DNA of 13,387 nucleotides, taken from assembly GCA_027579435.1 (NCBI GenBank), contig JANBPK010000240.1, positions 1 through 13,387 on the forward strand, given 5' to 3'. Shown here in pieces: positions 1-9,944 of the stretch. Position numbers and translations under genes: made by a program. Within the stretch, counting starts at the first letter, position 1; every line of letters begins with the position of its first letter. The stretch comes from Candolleomyces eurysporus. Its lineage: Eukaryota > Basidiomycota > Agaricomycetes > Agaricales > Psathyrellaceae. The notes under the pieces are model-generated. The model worked only from the letters and a program-made list of their open reading frames with translations. It made no database searches and was not told the origin of the DNA.

Positions 1-256
1 CCATTGAGAACTTTAGTTTTGGGTGTGAGCATGAGCATGAGCACACCACAGGTGTGAATAAATAGTTGTGAATGCAACATACAGGATATGAATTTGAAAG
101 TGAAAAATAAATAAATAATATATACAGGATGTGGGTGTTGCAGCAAAGCAGACTTCGAGGGTTATTTGATTTTAATCTCAACTCTCATGAGTCCATTGTT
201 GCAAATTACACAAAAAGAATATATATATCATCATTACATTCTGCGAAGCCCCCACC
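1..256. other. AT-rich sequence left of copy 1, no gene seen
   Basis: This stretch is AT-rich. It contains a short GAGCAT microsatellite near 31-43 and runs of TAAA and TATA near 105-125 and 220-230. A nonamer ATACAGGAT occurs twice, near 79 and 122. I see no homology here to the 5' exons of the second hydrolase-WD40 gene, although the exons downstream match it well. The stretch therefore replaces or interrupts the missing 5' half of copy 1. No transposon ends were recognised. Confidence 0.5.
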
Positions 257-273
257 GTGCGCCAAAGGCGCAC
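257..273. repeat. Perfect 7-bp inverted repeat at the truncation junction
   Basis: GTGCGCC-AAA-GGCGCAC forms a 7-bp stem with a 3-nt loop. It lies directly left of the point where similarity to exon 4 of the right-hand paralogue begins (about 273). It may mark the rearrangement breakpoint that removed the 5' half of copy 1, or it may be chance. Confidence 0.45.
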
Positions 274-2644
274 CAAGCTATGCTTGTTTTTATTTGGTAA
301 GATGACTTGCCGATTGTTAGGTGAACGGATACCTTCTAACGAAGAATAGGATTCTCCCGCGGCGCCCATCAAGCTCGCGCCCTCTCTGGGATGATTCATA
401 AGGTTAGCCAAGACGTCATCTCGCCAACTCGCTGCTGATATTGTAATTAGGTCGGCCTCATTCATAAAGGGAATGAAGCTCAGATACCATTGTTCGTCAC
501 TCCACTATATCACTGTGATTGCCGTGGTGACGATCCTTCTAACCTCTTTGATCCTCGCCAGTGCGTTCGAGCTCTACGCGGACCCCAAGAGCGGCGAACA
601 CCAAGCTGCCCAGGTCGGATCAACCGACGAGCAAGTATCGATGGCCCAACGATTCAAGGAAGCCTTCTCCCGTAAAAACGTTCGGGTTCATTTTGTCGGA
701 GTTTGGTATGTTGAGTTCCTCTGTTCTTCAACGGATTCATATTCACGCCAGAGCCAGGGATACCGTTTCCTCTATCGGCATTGCAAGGGGGAAGCGGATG
801 TTACCTCTAACTACTGAGGGCATGACTCACGTCTGCTACTTCCGGCACGCGTTGGCGCTTGACGAGCGGAGGGTGAAGTTCCTGCCCGAATATGCGTGGG
901 GAGGCACAACGCTGCCTCCCGAGTTGGGGTTCGTAGGGGTCGGTCATAATGATCGGGCACGACCGCACACATTAGAGATTTGGTTTCCTGGAACGCACTC
1001 TGATATGTAAGCTTTCTTGTTGTGTTTTCCTTTGTGATAATAACTTTGCATGTAGAGGAGGTGGAAATGCAATCAATGCGAAGATGGACCGTAGTCGACC
1101 GCCCTTGAGGTGGATGGCATCCCAAGCAGCAGAACTCGGTCTCCGAATCGGAGTTTTTAAACGTGAGCTGGGGAAAAACGAGCAAATCGAGTTTCAAGAA
1201 TCGCTGACAGGATTCTGGCACCTCTTCGAGCTTCTTCCTTTCCAACGACTCACCTTCTCAAGAACAAGAACGAACTCTACCACTCGAAGGTAAGCGGCAT
1301 GAGCTCGAAATCGACCTAATTTTACTGCTCACACGATCCCTCAATAGGCCTCACCGTTGGACGGGTCGAAAAATCCACGAGGGGCAGAAAATTCATTACT
1401 CATTCGTTGAGGGCGAGACTGAGTCTCCGTACATCCCCAAAGCGCGTCCTGTGAGCAATAGTCCGACGTTCTGGACAGATCTGCGTTCAGAAGTTCTCCA
1501 AGGCTCTGTTCAGCTGCTCGAGAGGGACGTGTTCTACCGCGCTGCTGACGCTGTGAACAAGGTCTTGGCTGGAGAAGACGTCCATGAGCTTTTGAAAGAA
1601 CTTGTTGCGGACAGTACGTTGACACCAACTCTCCCCTTTGGCCGATATTTTATTAAACTATGCCTATTGCAGAGACAGGATCCCAGTTCTTGTACGATGA
1701 GGTGATCGAAACACTTCGACTGTGGGACGACAGGGTCCCCAAATTGGAATCGAACGTCAAATGTCAACTCTTACGGACCACGATCGATATCTTTCAGAAC
1801 AATTCAAAGAACCTCAAGCTCGAGTCGTGGAAGCGAAATCCCACTTTGCTCAACGACCTTTTGAGGAGCAACTCGGCTGACCACGGAAAAGTGGCACAGG
1901 ACTTTCAGCGTCAGTTCATTGAGGGTACGTCAAAATCATCGATTGGCTCACCGAGTGACGAAGCTGACGAACTTCATCCGTTTCAAGATGTAAATTGCCT
2001 ATCCAAGCTTGAGGGGCACTCTTTGACCGTAAACGCTGTCGCAATCTCACCTGACAACAAGCGCGTCGTCTCTGGCTCATTCGACGGCACCCTTCGAATC
2101 TGGGACTTGGAGACGGGGAAGCAGGTGGGAGAGCCGCTGGGTGGGCACACAGATTGGGTGNCTGTCTGTCGCAATCTCTCCTGATGGCAAGCGCATCGTC
2201 TCTGGCTCTAGCGACGAAACAATTCGGATCTGGGATGCGGCGACGAGGGCGCAAGTGGGAGAGCCGCTACGAGGGCATGAGTCGTCAGTGTGGTCTGTAG
2301 CAATCTCGCCTGATGGCAAACGCATCGTCTCTGGCTCAGACGACCACACCATTCGAATCTGGGACTTGGAGACGGGGGCGCAGGTGGGAGAGCCACTGCG
2401 AGGGCACACATATGAGGTGTATTCTGTCGCAATCTCGCCGGACGGCAAGCACATTGTCTCTAGCTCTTCTGACAGGACGATTCGGATCTGGGATTTGGAG
2501 ACGGGGGCGCAGGTGGGAGAGCCGCTCCGAGGGCACACAAACAATGTGGAGTCTGTCGCAATCTCGCCGGATGGCAAGCGGATCGTCTCGGGCGCAATGG
2601 ACGGCACCATCCGGATCTGGAGTGCAGAACGGATACTAGTTTGA
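273..2644 (+). CDS. 5'-truncated Tle1-like hydrolase (DUF2235)-WD40 gene, copy 1
   Basis: Paralogue of the gene at 9945, missing its first exons. Inferred exons: about 273-296 (degraded), 350-402, 451-491, 562-705, 758-1006, 1056-1289, 1348-1613, 1673-1924 and 1988-2644. Introns are 48-70 nt with GT-AG ends, and CTAAC-like branch points are visible, for example near 336-340. Exon 350-402 encodes GFSRGAHQARALSGMIHK, the nucleophile elbow (Ser codon 355-357). The predicted catalytic Asp is in VWDTVSSIG (759-761) and the His in GTHSDIGGG (996-998). A helical linker exon (84 codons) and five WD40 repeats follow, with a stop at 2642-2644. The family belongs to the alpha/beta hydrolases; bacterial Tle1 members are phospholipases. 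The N-terminal CIDGT exon is absent, so no authentic start is visible and the gene is probably non-functional or a fragment. An N at 2161 shifts the written frame by one. The 63-nt intron 1925-1987 has no in-frame stop and could be retained. Confidence 0.85.
2014..2641 (+). repeat. WD40 array of copy 1, five 129-nt repeats
   Basis: Five tandem WD40 repeats of 43 codons start at 2014, 2143, 2273, 2402 and 2531. Each follows the pattern GH-x5-VAISPDGKRIVSG-x-x-D-x-TIRIWD, then a linker such as LETGAQVGEPLR. Repeats 2 to 5 are nearly identical except at a few sites: the three to four residues after GH and the residues around the D of the SxD turn. Repeat 2 is 130 nt only because of the N at 2161. 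The fifth repeat ends as WSAERILV before the stop. Five blades is fewer than the usual seven, so the propeller is incomplete or completes itself by pairing. Confidence 0.92.
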
Positions 2645-3648
2645 AAGAGAAGTGGCTCCAATACTATTCACCGTCTGATGTCGACCTTTTCATTATGTTC
2701 TGCGATAATCATTTCTTTAACCCTTTGGCCTCTTGGACATATTAATCCGCTTTCCTCATTTCTTCTTCCAAAGAATATATGTTCTTCCCTCATGTTTGTT
2801 AGTTACAGTCATCGCTATAGTACCTAGATATTCTGAATGATTTGGTAGCTTCTGAAGGACGGAAACGACTTATGAGCGCGACTCTTGGAAAAACGATTTT
2901 CATTGACCTTTGGATGGCTTGATCACGACGCGCTGACGATTGCTCCGCTCGCTCAGTACTTGGCCGATGCGCGGGGAGGAAATTTGCCGAATAATGAATC
3001 GCTCGAATCGTTGACCAGGGATTCAAACCGAATGATAGTCGGGGTCATATATTCTTCAACTCGAGTGAATGCAATTCTTGTATAGTACGGTTACCGTCAA
3101 CTCAACTCACATTGGGGACAAGTGAAGAAGGCGAGGAATAACCTCTGCTTTATCGATGAACTTCTTCCGAGGCCGACTATCGTCTCGTAGTCCAGGACGA
3201 CATTTTTGTGTGCGACCGATAACTGATGTAGTGGCGGGTATCGGTGACAGCTTGACCCAATTCCGGGGGTTGAAGTGAACGTCTTCGTCGTGTCCTTTCT
3301 TGATCTGAAGCTTCCAGATGCAGACTCAATTTTGCGTCAAACGATTAGATCGTGGATTCTGTGCCACGAAGAAGAATATGTACTGTGAAAATCACGACGT
3401 TGAAGCGGAAAAAGTGGCAATGAATGATGAAGTCGCTTCGCGTTCGTGTTTTCTCCAATCGCGAGTAATGAGTTCATATGGATGAGTGTCAATCTTTGAA
3501 CATACCACAGATGGCGATGACATTGACGCCCACGGTACTACATACTCGGGAAGGTACCATGCCGTTCAAGAAGAAGGAAGAAAGCGGCATTTTTCCAATC
3601 GGTATCATAAAATACAACCTGAATCTATTATTAAATAATTGGAAGTGT
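2645..3648. other. Intergenic region between copy 1 and the thiolase relic
   Basis: About 1 kb between two convergent genes. The first 180 nt are T-rich, as expected for a 3' UTR, with an AATATA-like motif near 2774. Positions about 2885-3085 have an open frame of 66 codons with no recognisable domain. I see no RNA gene and no mobile element. Confidence 0.45.
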
Positions 3649-5339
3649 TCAGTGCTCACTAACGAACACGGCGGCCATACCCATCCCACTGCCAATACAC
3701 ATACTCGTAACGAAGACGCGTCCACCAGTCTGCTTCGCAATCGAGAGGCCAGTCGCGACTCGACGAGCACCAGTGCAGCCGAAGGGGTGGCCGATGGCGA
3801 TGGCACCGCCGTTGATGTTGACCTGCGAGAAAGGAGGTTAGTATGGCGACGTGACCGAGAGAGTGAGAGAATATAAAAGAGCGAAAGAAAAACGGGGGAG
3901 GGAGCAGGGAGCAGGGGAACCAACAGACTCCTTCACTGGTATCGACAAAATCGGGGACTATAGAATAGGCCAAGAACCGCGAAACAAGGTGGGATTGAAA
4001 AATGGTGGAAAGAGTACGTTGAGTCGAAAAGAAATCGACAAGAACCGGAAGATGCGAAAGGAGGATCGACGTCGAAAGAAAGCAACTGACCTTCTCCACC
4101 CAATGCCCCAATGCTGAACGCTCATAACGACCTAATTTGCAAACGCCTCATCAATCTCGTAGGAATCGATATCCTTCAGGCTCAACCCGAGCAGTCCAAG
4201 TGCTCTGGAGATGGCATACGCAGGTCCGACACCTGATCTTGGGAGGGACACCAATGACGGCACTAGTGACAACCTTGCCGAGGATAGGGAGGCCGAGACG
4301 GATCGTTTGGTGAAGAGGACGGCTGCGTCGCCTGCACAAAGACGGGGACGTCGGTCATGGAGAAGAGAAAGGAATCGAGGAGACACTCACGAGCATGCCT
4401 ACTTCCATCCTTTTTGAAGGCCAGCGTCAACTTGCCCAAGCTCTCCGGCGTAACACTGTCCCGAATTCCATCATCCGACTCAGCCAACACCTTCTCCTCT
4501 GTCTTGGGGTCCACTGGTTTCGCTCCCATGGGCACAATCTCGTCCTTGAATTTCTGCGTCGCAGCGGCGTTTTGGAAGCAGCGCGCGGCGAAGGCATTGT
4601 TGGTTACATGAGTGACGTTGTAGGAGGCGATGAAGTTTTTGGAGGTGATACCCATAGGCAACAACCAGCCTTCAGCGCCGGGGTTGGTGAGGACTTTGTT
4701 GGAGACGGAGGCCATGGTGCCTGAGCCGCAGCCGTTGGTCATGGATTCAACGCCGGCGCCTAGAGGAGAACAAGAGGGGTTAGCATGTCGCTGAGTGGCG
4801 ATGGGATTGATGGAAATAACGACGCTATGGAATTCATGACAAGACGACTCACCAATCCCAATCTCGATCTGCCCAGCCTTGATCTCATTCGCAATTTGAG
4901 TTATGGCGCTCAACCCAGACAAGCATCTCGTATTGACAGTGTTGATGCTGGACTTGACAGGGACCCCAGCATGCAGAGAGGCCATACGAGAGGGAGGCCG
5001 TTGCCGACAGCGATTCTGTCATCAATGAGTCCAGGGTTGAGCAAAACTTTTTGTAGGTGGCGTGGAGGACATTGTTTAGGATGAGCTTGGGTAGCACCTT
5101 CCTTGACCTGTATGCCGAGAGAGTGTTGAGTTCACGTACGCACACAAGGTACGATAGGGACGAACCTTAGTAGCGGCAAAACGGACAGCAGAGATGATAT
5201 AAACATCGCTGTCGTTCTTCTGGAGAACGCGGGCCTTGGTAGGAGAGTTGGAGGGTAAGACTGGAATCATTGACTGATTGGACGAAGGAAAGGAACAAAT
5301 GAAGAAAGAGCGCGACAACGTCCTCGTCAGAGCGGCCAT
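3649..5339 (-). pseudogene. Decayed 3-ketoacyl-CoA thiolase, relic 1
   Basis: Thiolase of fatty-acid beta-oxidation (cleaves 3-ketoacyl-CoA, normally peroxisomal in fungi). Inferred exons on the minus strand: 5339-5166, 5107-4853, 4759-4391, 4331-4091 and 3822-3649, with GT-AG introns. Visible family motifs are VYIISAVR, LIDDRIAVGN, MASLHAGVPVK, the nucleophile Cys in NTVNTRCLSGL, GAGVESMTNG, DPKTEEKVLAESDDGIRD, GVGPAYAI, SYEIDEAFA, NINGGAIAIGHPFGCTGAR and the C-terminal CIGSGMGMAAVFVSEH followed by a stop. Damage: frameshifts near 5050, 4990, 4295 and 4230 and another near 4105; an in-frame TAG at 4132-4134 where the family has Gln; and no trace of the conserved NASQVSDGA segment at the 4391/4331 junction. 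The last intron (3823-4090, 268 nt) is unusually long. The gene cannot make an intact thiolase as written. It points toward copy 1, tail to tail. Confidence 0.9.
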
Positions 5340-6477
5340 TCTCTAATTGTGAGCAAAGCTGAGTGGTGGTAGAGCCTGGCAGAGACTCGGAGACAGGCAG
5401 AACGTGCTCTGTCATTTCGATGACGCACAGACCATCAATCCATGCCATCACTCCATCAGCTCATTCTCGGTGACCCTTCTAATGGCCCACTTGTTCCCTC
5501 GACTGCAATTGTCCTCCGAACGCTTGTCCGATCACCGTCCGACTACTGTGTAAAACCCATGCCTGTACCAATGGCGCATCAGGCTCTTTCATTCTATTCT
5601 GGAGGAAAGCGTGAGGTGGGCAAATACCCTGCTCGTCATCTACACAACCACCCCCGCCCCCGAAACATCACTAGAATTTGGCACCTTTCACCATGTGGAC
5701 CGTGTAACAGTTTAATTTCTCTTGGGAAAGTTTGAGACCGTTTACTACCCGTGTCAGCACCGTTCGGTCCGCTTGCTTCCAACTCTGACGGAAAGTGGAA
5801 GGAAGAGACAGAGGAAAGGTATTGGAAACAACGAGAAAGGAAAGAAGAAGGGGAACGAGATTGTACGAGGCCAGTGGGACGTGCTAGGAACGTAGGTATT
5901 TTCATCTCCCAACATCAATATTCATTCCGTTGATAGGCATTCATTCATCTTGCCAGATAGCGGAGAGGCGCAGTAGTCTGAGAGTAATGTATCGTTCATT
6001 TGCTCGCTCGTTTTCTCAAGCGCTAATCGTCCTATTGATGTAGACCTGGGTTGACTCGAATAATCCAAAGTGCTGGTGTATCTGTGAGTGAAACCATGCA
6101 TTCTCTTCTGAGCTGACTATACTTTGGCATTCAGGCAGGTGTTCCAAGCGCGATGTCCAAATTTCCCGGGGTTCACCTCCGCCACTTGGTGTGTCTCAAC
6201 ACCGGTCCTTGCCTCTTCCTCAATCCCAGGTTCACAGAGATGGGTTTCAAACTATGAATTGATTTGGAATAGAGGTGAGAACCACTCCTCCTGTCCATTT
6301 TCTAGCTAACCCTCTTTTTTTCCAATCATCCGCGGTCACATTTGACAGCCCTTTTTCGTTTTGTATTCGCTCCGTTGCAGGGTTTATCCTCGACCGCCGT
6401 CACACTTATTGCAATCCGAGGCTTCATTGTGACCCCAAATCGCGGATAGTTCTCATAAGGTTATATCTTACCTGCAG
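5340..6477. other. Region upstream of thiolase relic 1, no gene identified
   Basis: This would hold the promoter of the decayed thiolase. Short open frames exist on both strands, but none shows a family motif. Positions 5990-6300 contain a few plausible splice signals, such as GTGAGT near 6081 and a CATTCAG acceptor near 6130, without a recognisable protein. I cannot assign a function. Confidence 0.35.
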
Positions 6478-6803
6478 GAGTACCTCGAGTCGCCTGCCAT
6501 GATTCCCTCTGGGTGGACGATCATTATCTGCGTAGCTCATTTGCTTCCAAATTCTTATTTATATATCTTCCCAAAGTCTTCGATACCGTCTCTTGTGATT
6601 TGGCGTCCGACTACTATTAGGACTACGAAGGATCGCAAGAAGGATTGGATCTCACGGAGGAGCATCTGGCGTTACTCGAGACGATACCGATTTGGAGAGC
6701 GTCAACGATTGAGGAGCGTTTCCAGTCTGCCTTACACACTGGCGTCGCACCTCGCCATCGCCTTCGGCTTTCCGTACCGCTGAACAGCCTCACCGCAAAG
6801 TAG
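6478..6803 (+). pseudogene. Coding-like fragment of unknown family with an in-frame stop
   Basis: After a plausible CCTGCAG acceptor ending near 6477, one frame reads with protein-like composition through about 6617, including WVDDHYLRSSFASKF and YLPKVFDTVSCDLASDYY. It meets TAG at 6618-6620, then continues in the same frame as DYEGSQEGLDLTEEHLALLE and further to a stop at 6801-6803. The acidic, regularly spaced hydrophobic pattern of the second half suggests helices. I do not recognise the family. It may be a relic of an older gene or a chance frame. No start codon or partner exon was confirmed. Confidence 0.3.
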
Positions 6804-8219
6804 CGTGTGGTTCATGTACTGATGCTGATATGAAATGACAAGGATAGTGTCCGCATGTTCTAGGAACCTTTCATGTCCTCCGTCCGCTTCTCTTGCATTC
6901 AGCAGTTTGTCGTTCAGATGCCGACACTGTCTCTTTCTAGCGGCTTTGAAGGTAGTCGTAATTCTTTGGAATAGTTCTGCCGTCAATTTGGGTTGGAGGG
7001 TCAGCCTCATCGCAAGATATGTTTGAAGCATTGAATCTACCTCACGTTAATGTGAAATGAACAGGCATGGACACCTATTGTTCCAGAATCCTTGTGTATC
7101 ACACACACTTACGCCATCCTTCATGGTAAGATTCTCTGGCGTTTAAAGTGAAATGTCATTCAGTGACATTGACTGGCACATTGACGGCCTGTTTGCCAGC
7201 ATGTCGGACAGTCATGAGCTGACTAGGACGATTGCGGGAGTAGCTGTGATCGGCTGAAGTCACTCCGCACTCCAGGCGGTTTGGGGATGGCCTGGAACGT
7301 GCCATCATTGCATCCTCGAGGCACGAGCGCCTAACCTTCTTCTTATTAACAGTTCCTTCTCTTATCCCCGTTTTCGGTGGGCTTGATATGTCCTGTTATC
7401 TCATTCCACACACGAAGCGACCATGGTGACCATGTTCCAAGTAACTCACATCTACATCGGATGGATCTATATTCGGGTAGGTCTCGTCTTTCTCACTGAG
7501 ACTGTCGAGCTCTGTCAAGCTGTATGAACGTGTCAAGATCACATCGCAAATGAATGCGACATGCTATGAGCCACGAGGCAGGGTACCCTAAAGCAGCGTC
7601 GGGACCTATGCTCGACCACGTCGGAGATATCTGCATTATTGGAAACAAGTCGTAGTTCATGAGGTCGATCTAGCCATTGTCTGGTAAGTTCCATGACTTG
7701 TAGATCAAAACGGACTACCCGCGTCTCATTACGGTGCAAGGAACTTCGAGAAGACGCTCCTGGAGACGTACGGATGATTGGCTGATAAAACTTACCAACA
7801 CTCGCCGCACAACCCCCACCTTCATTTTATAACCTTATGAAACAATCGGGAGTGCCCTCTCCTATTCACGTCTCTTGAATCTTTCTCCCATCTAATTCAG
7901 CCTGAGTCTCCTTTGCGTATTGATTGATTAAACGGGAATCACTTAAGGTAGAACTGAACGATTCGGATTGCTCAAGTCGTAAATATTTCTTCCATGATCC
8001 AAGCGCCTCTGCTATTGCGGTGCCGTCACAGCAGTTTTTATCCATTCGAACAAATGTACAGGTGGATTCGGTTCGCGAGTATACAATTGTGTAGGAACGC
8101 CCACTAAGAGCGTATTAATTCGTAGCTACAAGCGCACAGGCAAGTCCATTTGACATAGCGGTCCATTCAAATGTCAAAGTGCCTGTCGAGTTCCGAATCG
8201 ATTCTCCGAGTTTCGTTTG
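6804..8219. other. Long stretch with no supported gene
   Basis: About 1.4 kb with stops in all frames at short intervals. The longest open frames (6732-7031 and 7539-7739, both minus) show no known motif. A promoter-like TTTTATAA lies near 7826-7833, but no gene follows it on the plus strand. No RNA gene, array or transposon end was recognised. The part just left of 8220 may hold the eroded 3' end of thiolase relic 2, but I find no motif for it. Confidence 0.4.
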
Positions 8220-8845
8220 CATTCTACTAACACTTCGCAGTGATAGGAAGGATCTCGTCCTTGAGTTTGCCAGCTCTCTGAGCCACGGCGGCTTTAGGAA
8301 GGATCGAGGGGCAAAAGCATCCTGGTTTCCTGGGTGATGCTGTGAAATAAAACTTTCAAACTCGGAAATGCATGGGCAATCAACAGTCTTTGCTAGCGGG
8401 GTTGGCCAGGACATGGCTGGCAGAGCAGGTTCAGCCTGATGATCATGGATTGAAAACGACGCTCGGAAGAGGATGGGTGAGCATAAAGTCGCTGATAGTT
8501 GAGCTGGGCAGATGTCATGGATGGTCGGGATAATAATGGAGGGAGAAAGGGTGAACGAGCTACTAGTAAGAGGAAGGACAGAAGGAAGGGAGGAAACTAT
8601 GGCCCACCGAGACCGGTCTCGTGAACCATAGCAGCGTGATTACCGCCTACCGAGGGTGGGCACTGGTCTTCACGGAGGCTCCCGCATGGAGAGTGACCCA
8701 GGGTGGCGATTCCGCAGGGAGGCCGGACAGCATTGCCCACGGCAATATCGTCGATGGGTTGAGGGTCGAGGGAGGCTTTGTCGTAAGTGCAGGCGACGTG
8801 AGAGAAGGCGAGCTCTGACTTGGCGTCTTCAAAATCTACGTTCCT
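8220..8845 (-). pseudogene. Second, heavily decayed thiolase relic
   Basis: Pieces of a thiolase are spread over three frames of the minus strand. From 5' to 3': FEDAKSELAFSHVACTYDKA and LDPQPIDDIAVGN (about 8842-8740), LHAGASVKTS matching MASLHAGVPVKS (about 8690-8660), VLANPASKDC followed at once by TGA and LPM (about 8408-8372), NQDAFAPRSFLK (about 8325-8290), and KAAVAQRAGKLKDEILPITA (about 8295-8235). The order and spacing match the thiolase family and relic 1. Between about 8440 and 8640 no motif survives; the active-site Cys segment and GAGVESMT segment are missing or unreadable. The N-terminal VSAVR strand and the C-terminal half were not found. It is a non-functional remnant, older or faster decaying than relic 1. 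Confidence 0.75.
8608..8621. repeat. Perfect 14-bp palindrome
   Basis: CGAGACCGGTCTCG is its own reverse complement. It lies inside the eroded middle of thiolase relic 2. It may be a chance palindrome; no function is implied. Confidence 0.4.
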
Positions 8846-9891
8846 GCCGGACGTCGAGAGAGAGGGCCAGATGGCATACCAGAGGGGGCATGAGCAATCA
8901 AACCGAAAGACGACGTGATTGGCCGTTCGCCGAATGCGCCCATGACTGAGTCGTGGTAAGAGTATGTGTATACTCATAAAGATCGAGCCATGAGGCCGGA
9001 GTTGGGCATAAAGTTTGATAAGAGGCGCGGAACGTGGTGAACGCCCCCGTCAATCAATCTCCCTCAGATCTCTGGTTCTTGGTGACCACGATGAAGCTGC
9101 TTGCTTGCGGATTAGTGAATGAAAACTCTTCCCAGCAGGGGTCTTGTCGGGGGACATAAGGAAGTTGGGTTCTCAGGTATTGGCTCTCGTGATGTTCCTC
9201 CTCCTTGATTCATGATCAGCCCAATATCAGATCGTGGACTAGTGTTGCGATCGCAGAATCTCGGTGATCCCTCTCTACCGAATATAAAGCTCGTCACCAT
9301 CGTGCCCTGCCTTCATATCACCAACGACGCTATCTCTTTTCACCTTGCAATAGAGACCTCATGGCCGCTTCACGATGCTTGCATTGTTCGGCCCAGAGCA
9401 TAAGGCACGTTGAAAGTAACGGTAGTGAATCTATTGTTAGATTGGTTTGAATTGAACCCGGTCTACGCGTGCTGGAGAGACGAAGGTGCTGGAACCGTGC
9501 CCTCGATCTGGTGCCCACGCTACTCCCGCTTTCAGCACACCTGGTTTCTAGAATCGGGAGAACGACTCAGAGATTGAGACCGAGGGATTGGAGACGTACA
9601 GAACTCTCAGCTCGAGGTGGAGGTGACAACCGAGTGGCCTTTTGCTCGCAGTGCGGCCCTGCGGCCCTGCGCAGACTGCGTGATTGGGGGTTATCCAAGC
9701 TCAGACATGAATTCGCCAACGAGTTTGACGGTGTGTCAGCTCACCTTTTTCATATCCCAGATTGATAACATTCATTCTTGCCAACACGTTTACATCAGAT
9801 CCTCGAGGCAGAGAATTTCGTTTCAGATTTCGGGAGACAGCATTTCATCAAACTATTCATCGGGCGGCAACGCGCCCAAATGTGAAGGATC
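8846..9891. other. Region upstream of copy 2, no gene identified
   Basis: About 1 kb between the 5' side of thiolase relic 2 and the promoter of the second hydrolase-WD40 gene. Open frames on the plus strand at 9469-9765 and 9617-9898 have no recognisable domains and overlap each other in different frames. A short direct repeat GCGGCCCT occurs twice near 9652-9667. It probably contains upstream regulatory DNA of copy 2, but no factor site can be named. Confidence 0.4.
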
Positions 9892-9899
9892 TATATAAA
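9892..9899 (+). promoter_or_regulatory. TATA-like box of copy 2
   Basis: TATATAAA lies about 45 nt before the ATG at 9945. A pyrimidine-rich stretch (near 9919-9938) lies between them, where transcription start would be expected. This supports 9945 as the start rather than the in-frame ATG at 10185. Confidence 0.6.
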
Positions 9900-9944
9900 G
9901 CGTACCGATCCATACGTTCTCATCCTCTGTCCCTCTCGGACGAC

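Noticed and set aside
178..465. Open frame on the minus strand
   Set aside because: It is antisense to the nucleophile-elbow exon and its flanking introns in copy 1; no family motif.
473..817. Plus-strand open frame with a hydrophobic start resembling a signal peptide
   Set aside because: The hydrophobic part is translated intron 492-561; only the later part is a real exon, and the frame then runs into the next intron.
2014..2641. Regular 129-nt repeats considered as a CRISPR-like or satellite array
   Set aside because: They are coding WD40 repeats with no spacers; translation explains them fully.
2990..3035. tRNA-like string AGGGATTCAAACC
   Set aside because: No matching acceptor, D and anticodon arms could be folded around it.
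3478..4117. Plus-strand open frames
   Set aside because: They overlap the thiolase 3' exons and its long intron on the other strand and have low-complexity Arg/Lys/Glu content.
6732..7031. Minus-strand 99-codon open frame
   Set aside because: Helix-like composition but no recognisable motif, no supported exon partner, and it overlaps the coding-like fragment on the other strand.
9469..9765. Plus-strand Arg-rich open frame upstream of copy 2
   Set aside because: No domain, competing overlapping frames, and it ends before the TATA-like box of copy 2.
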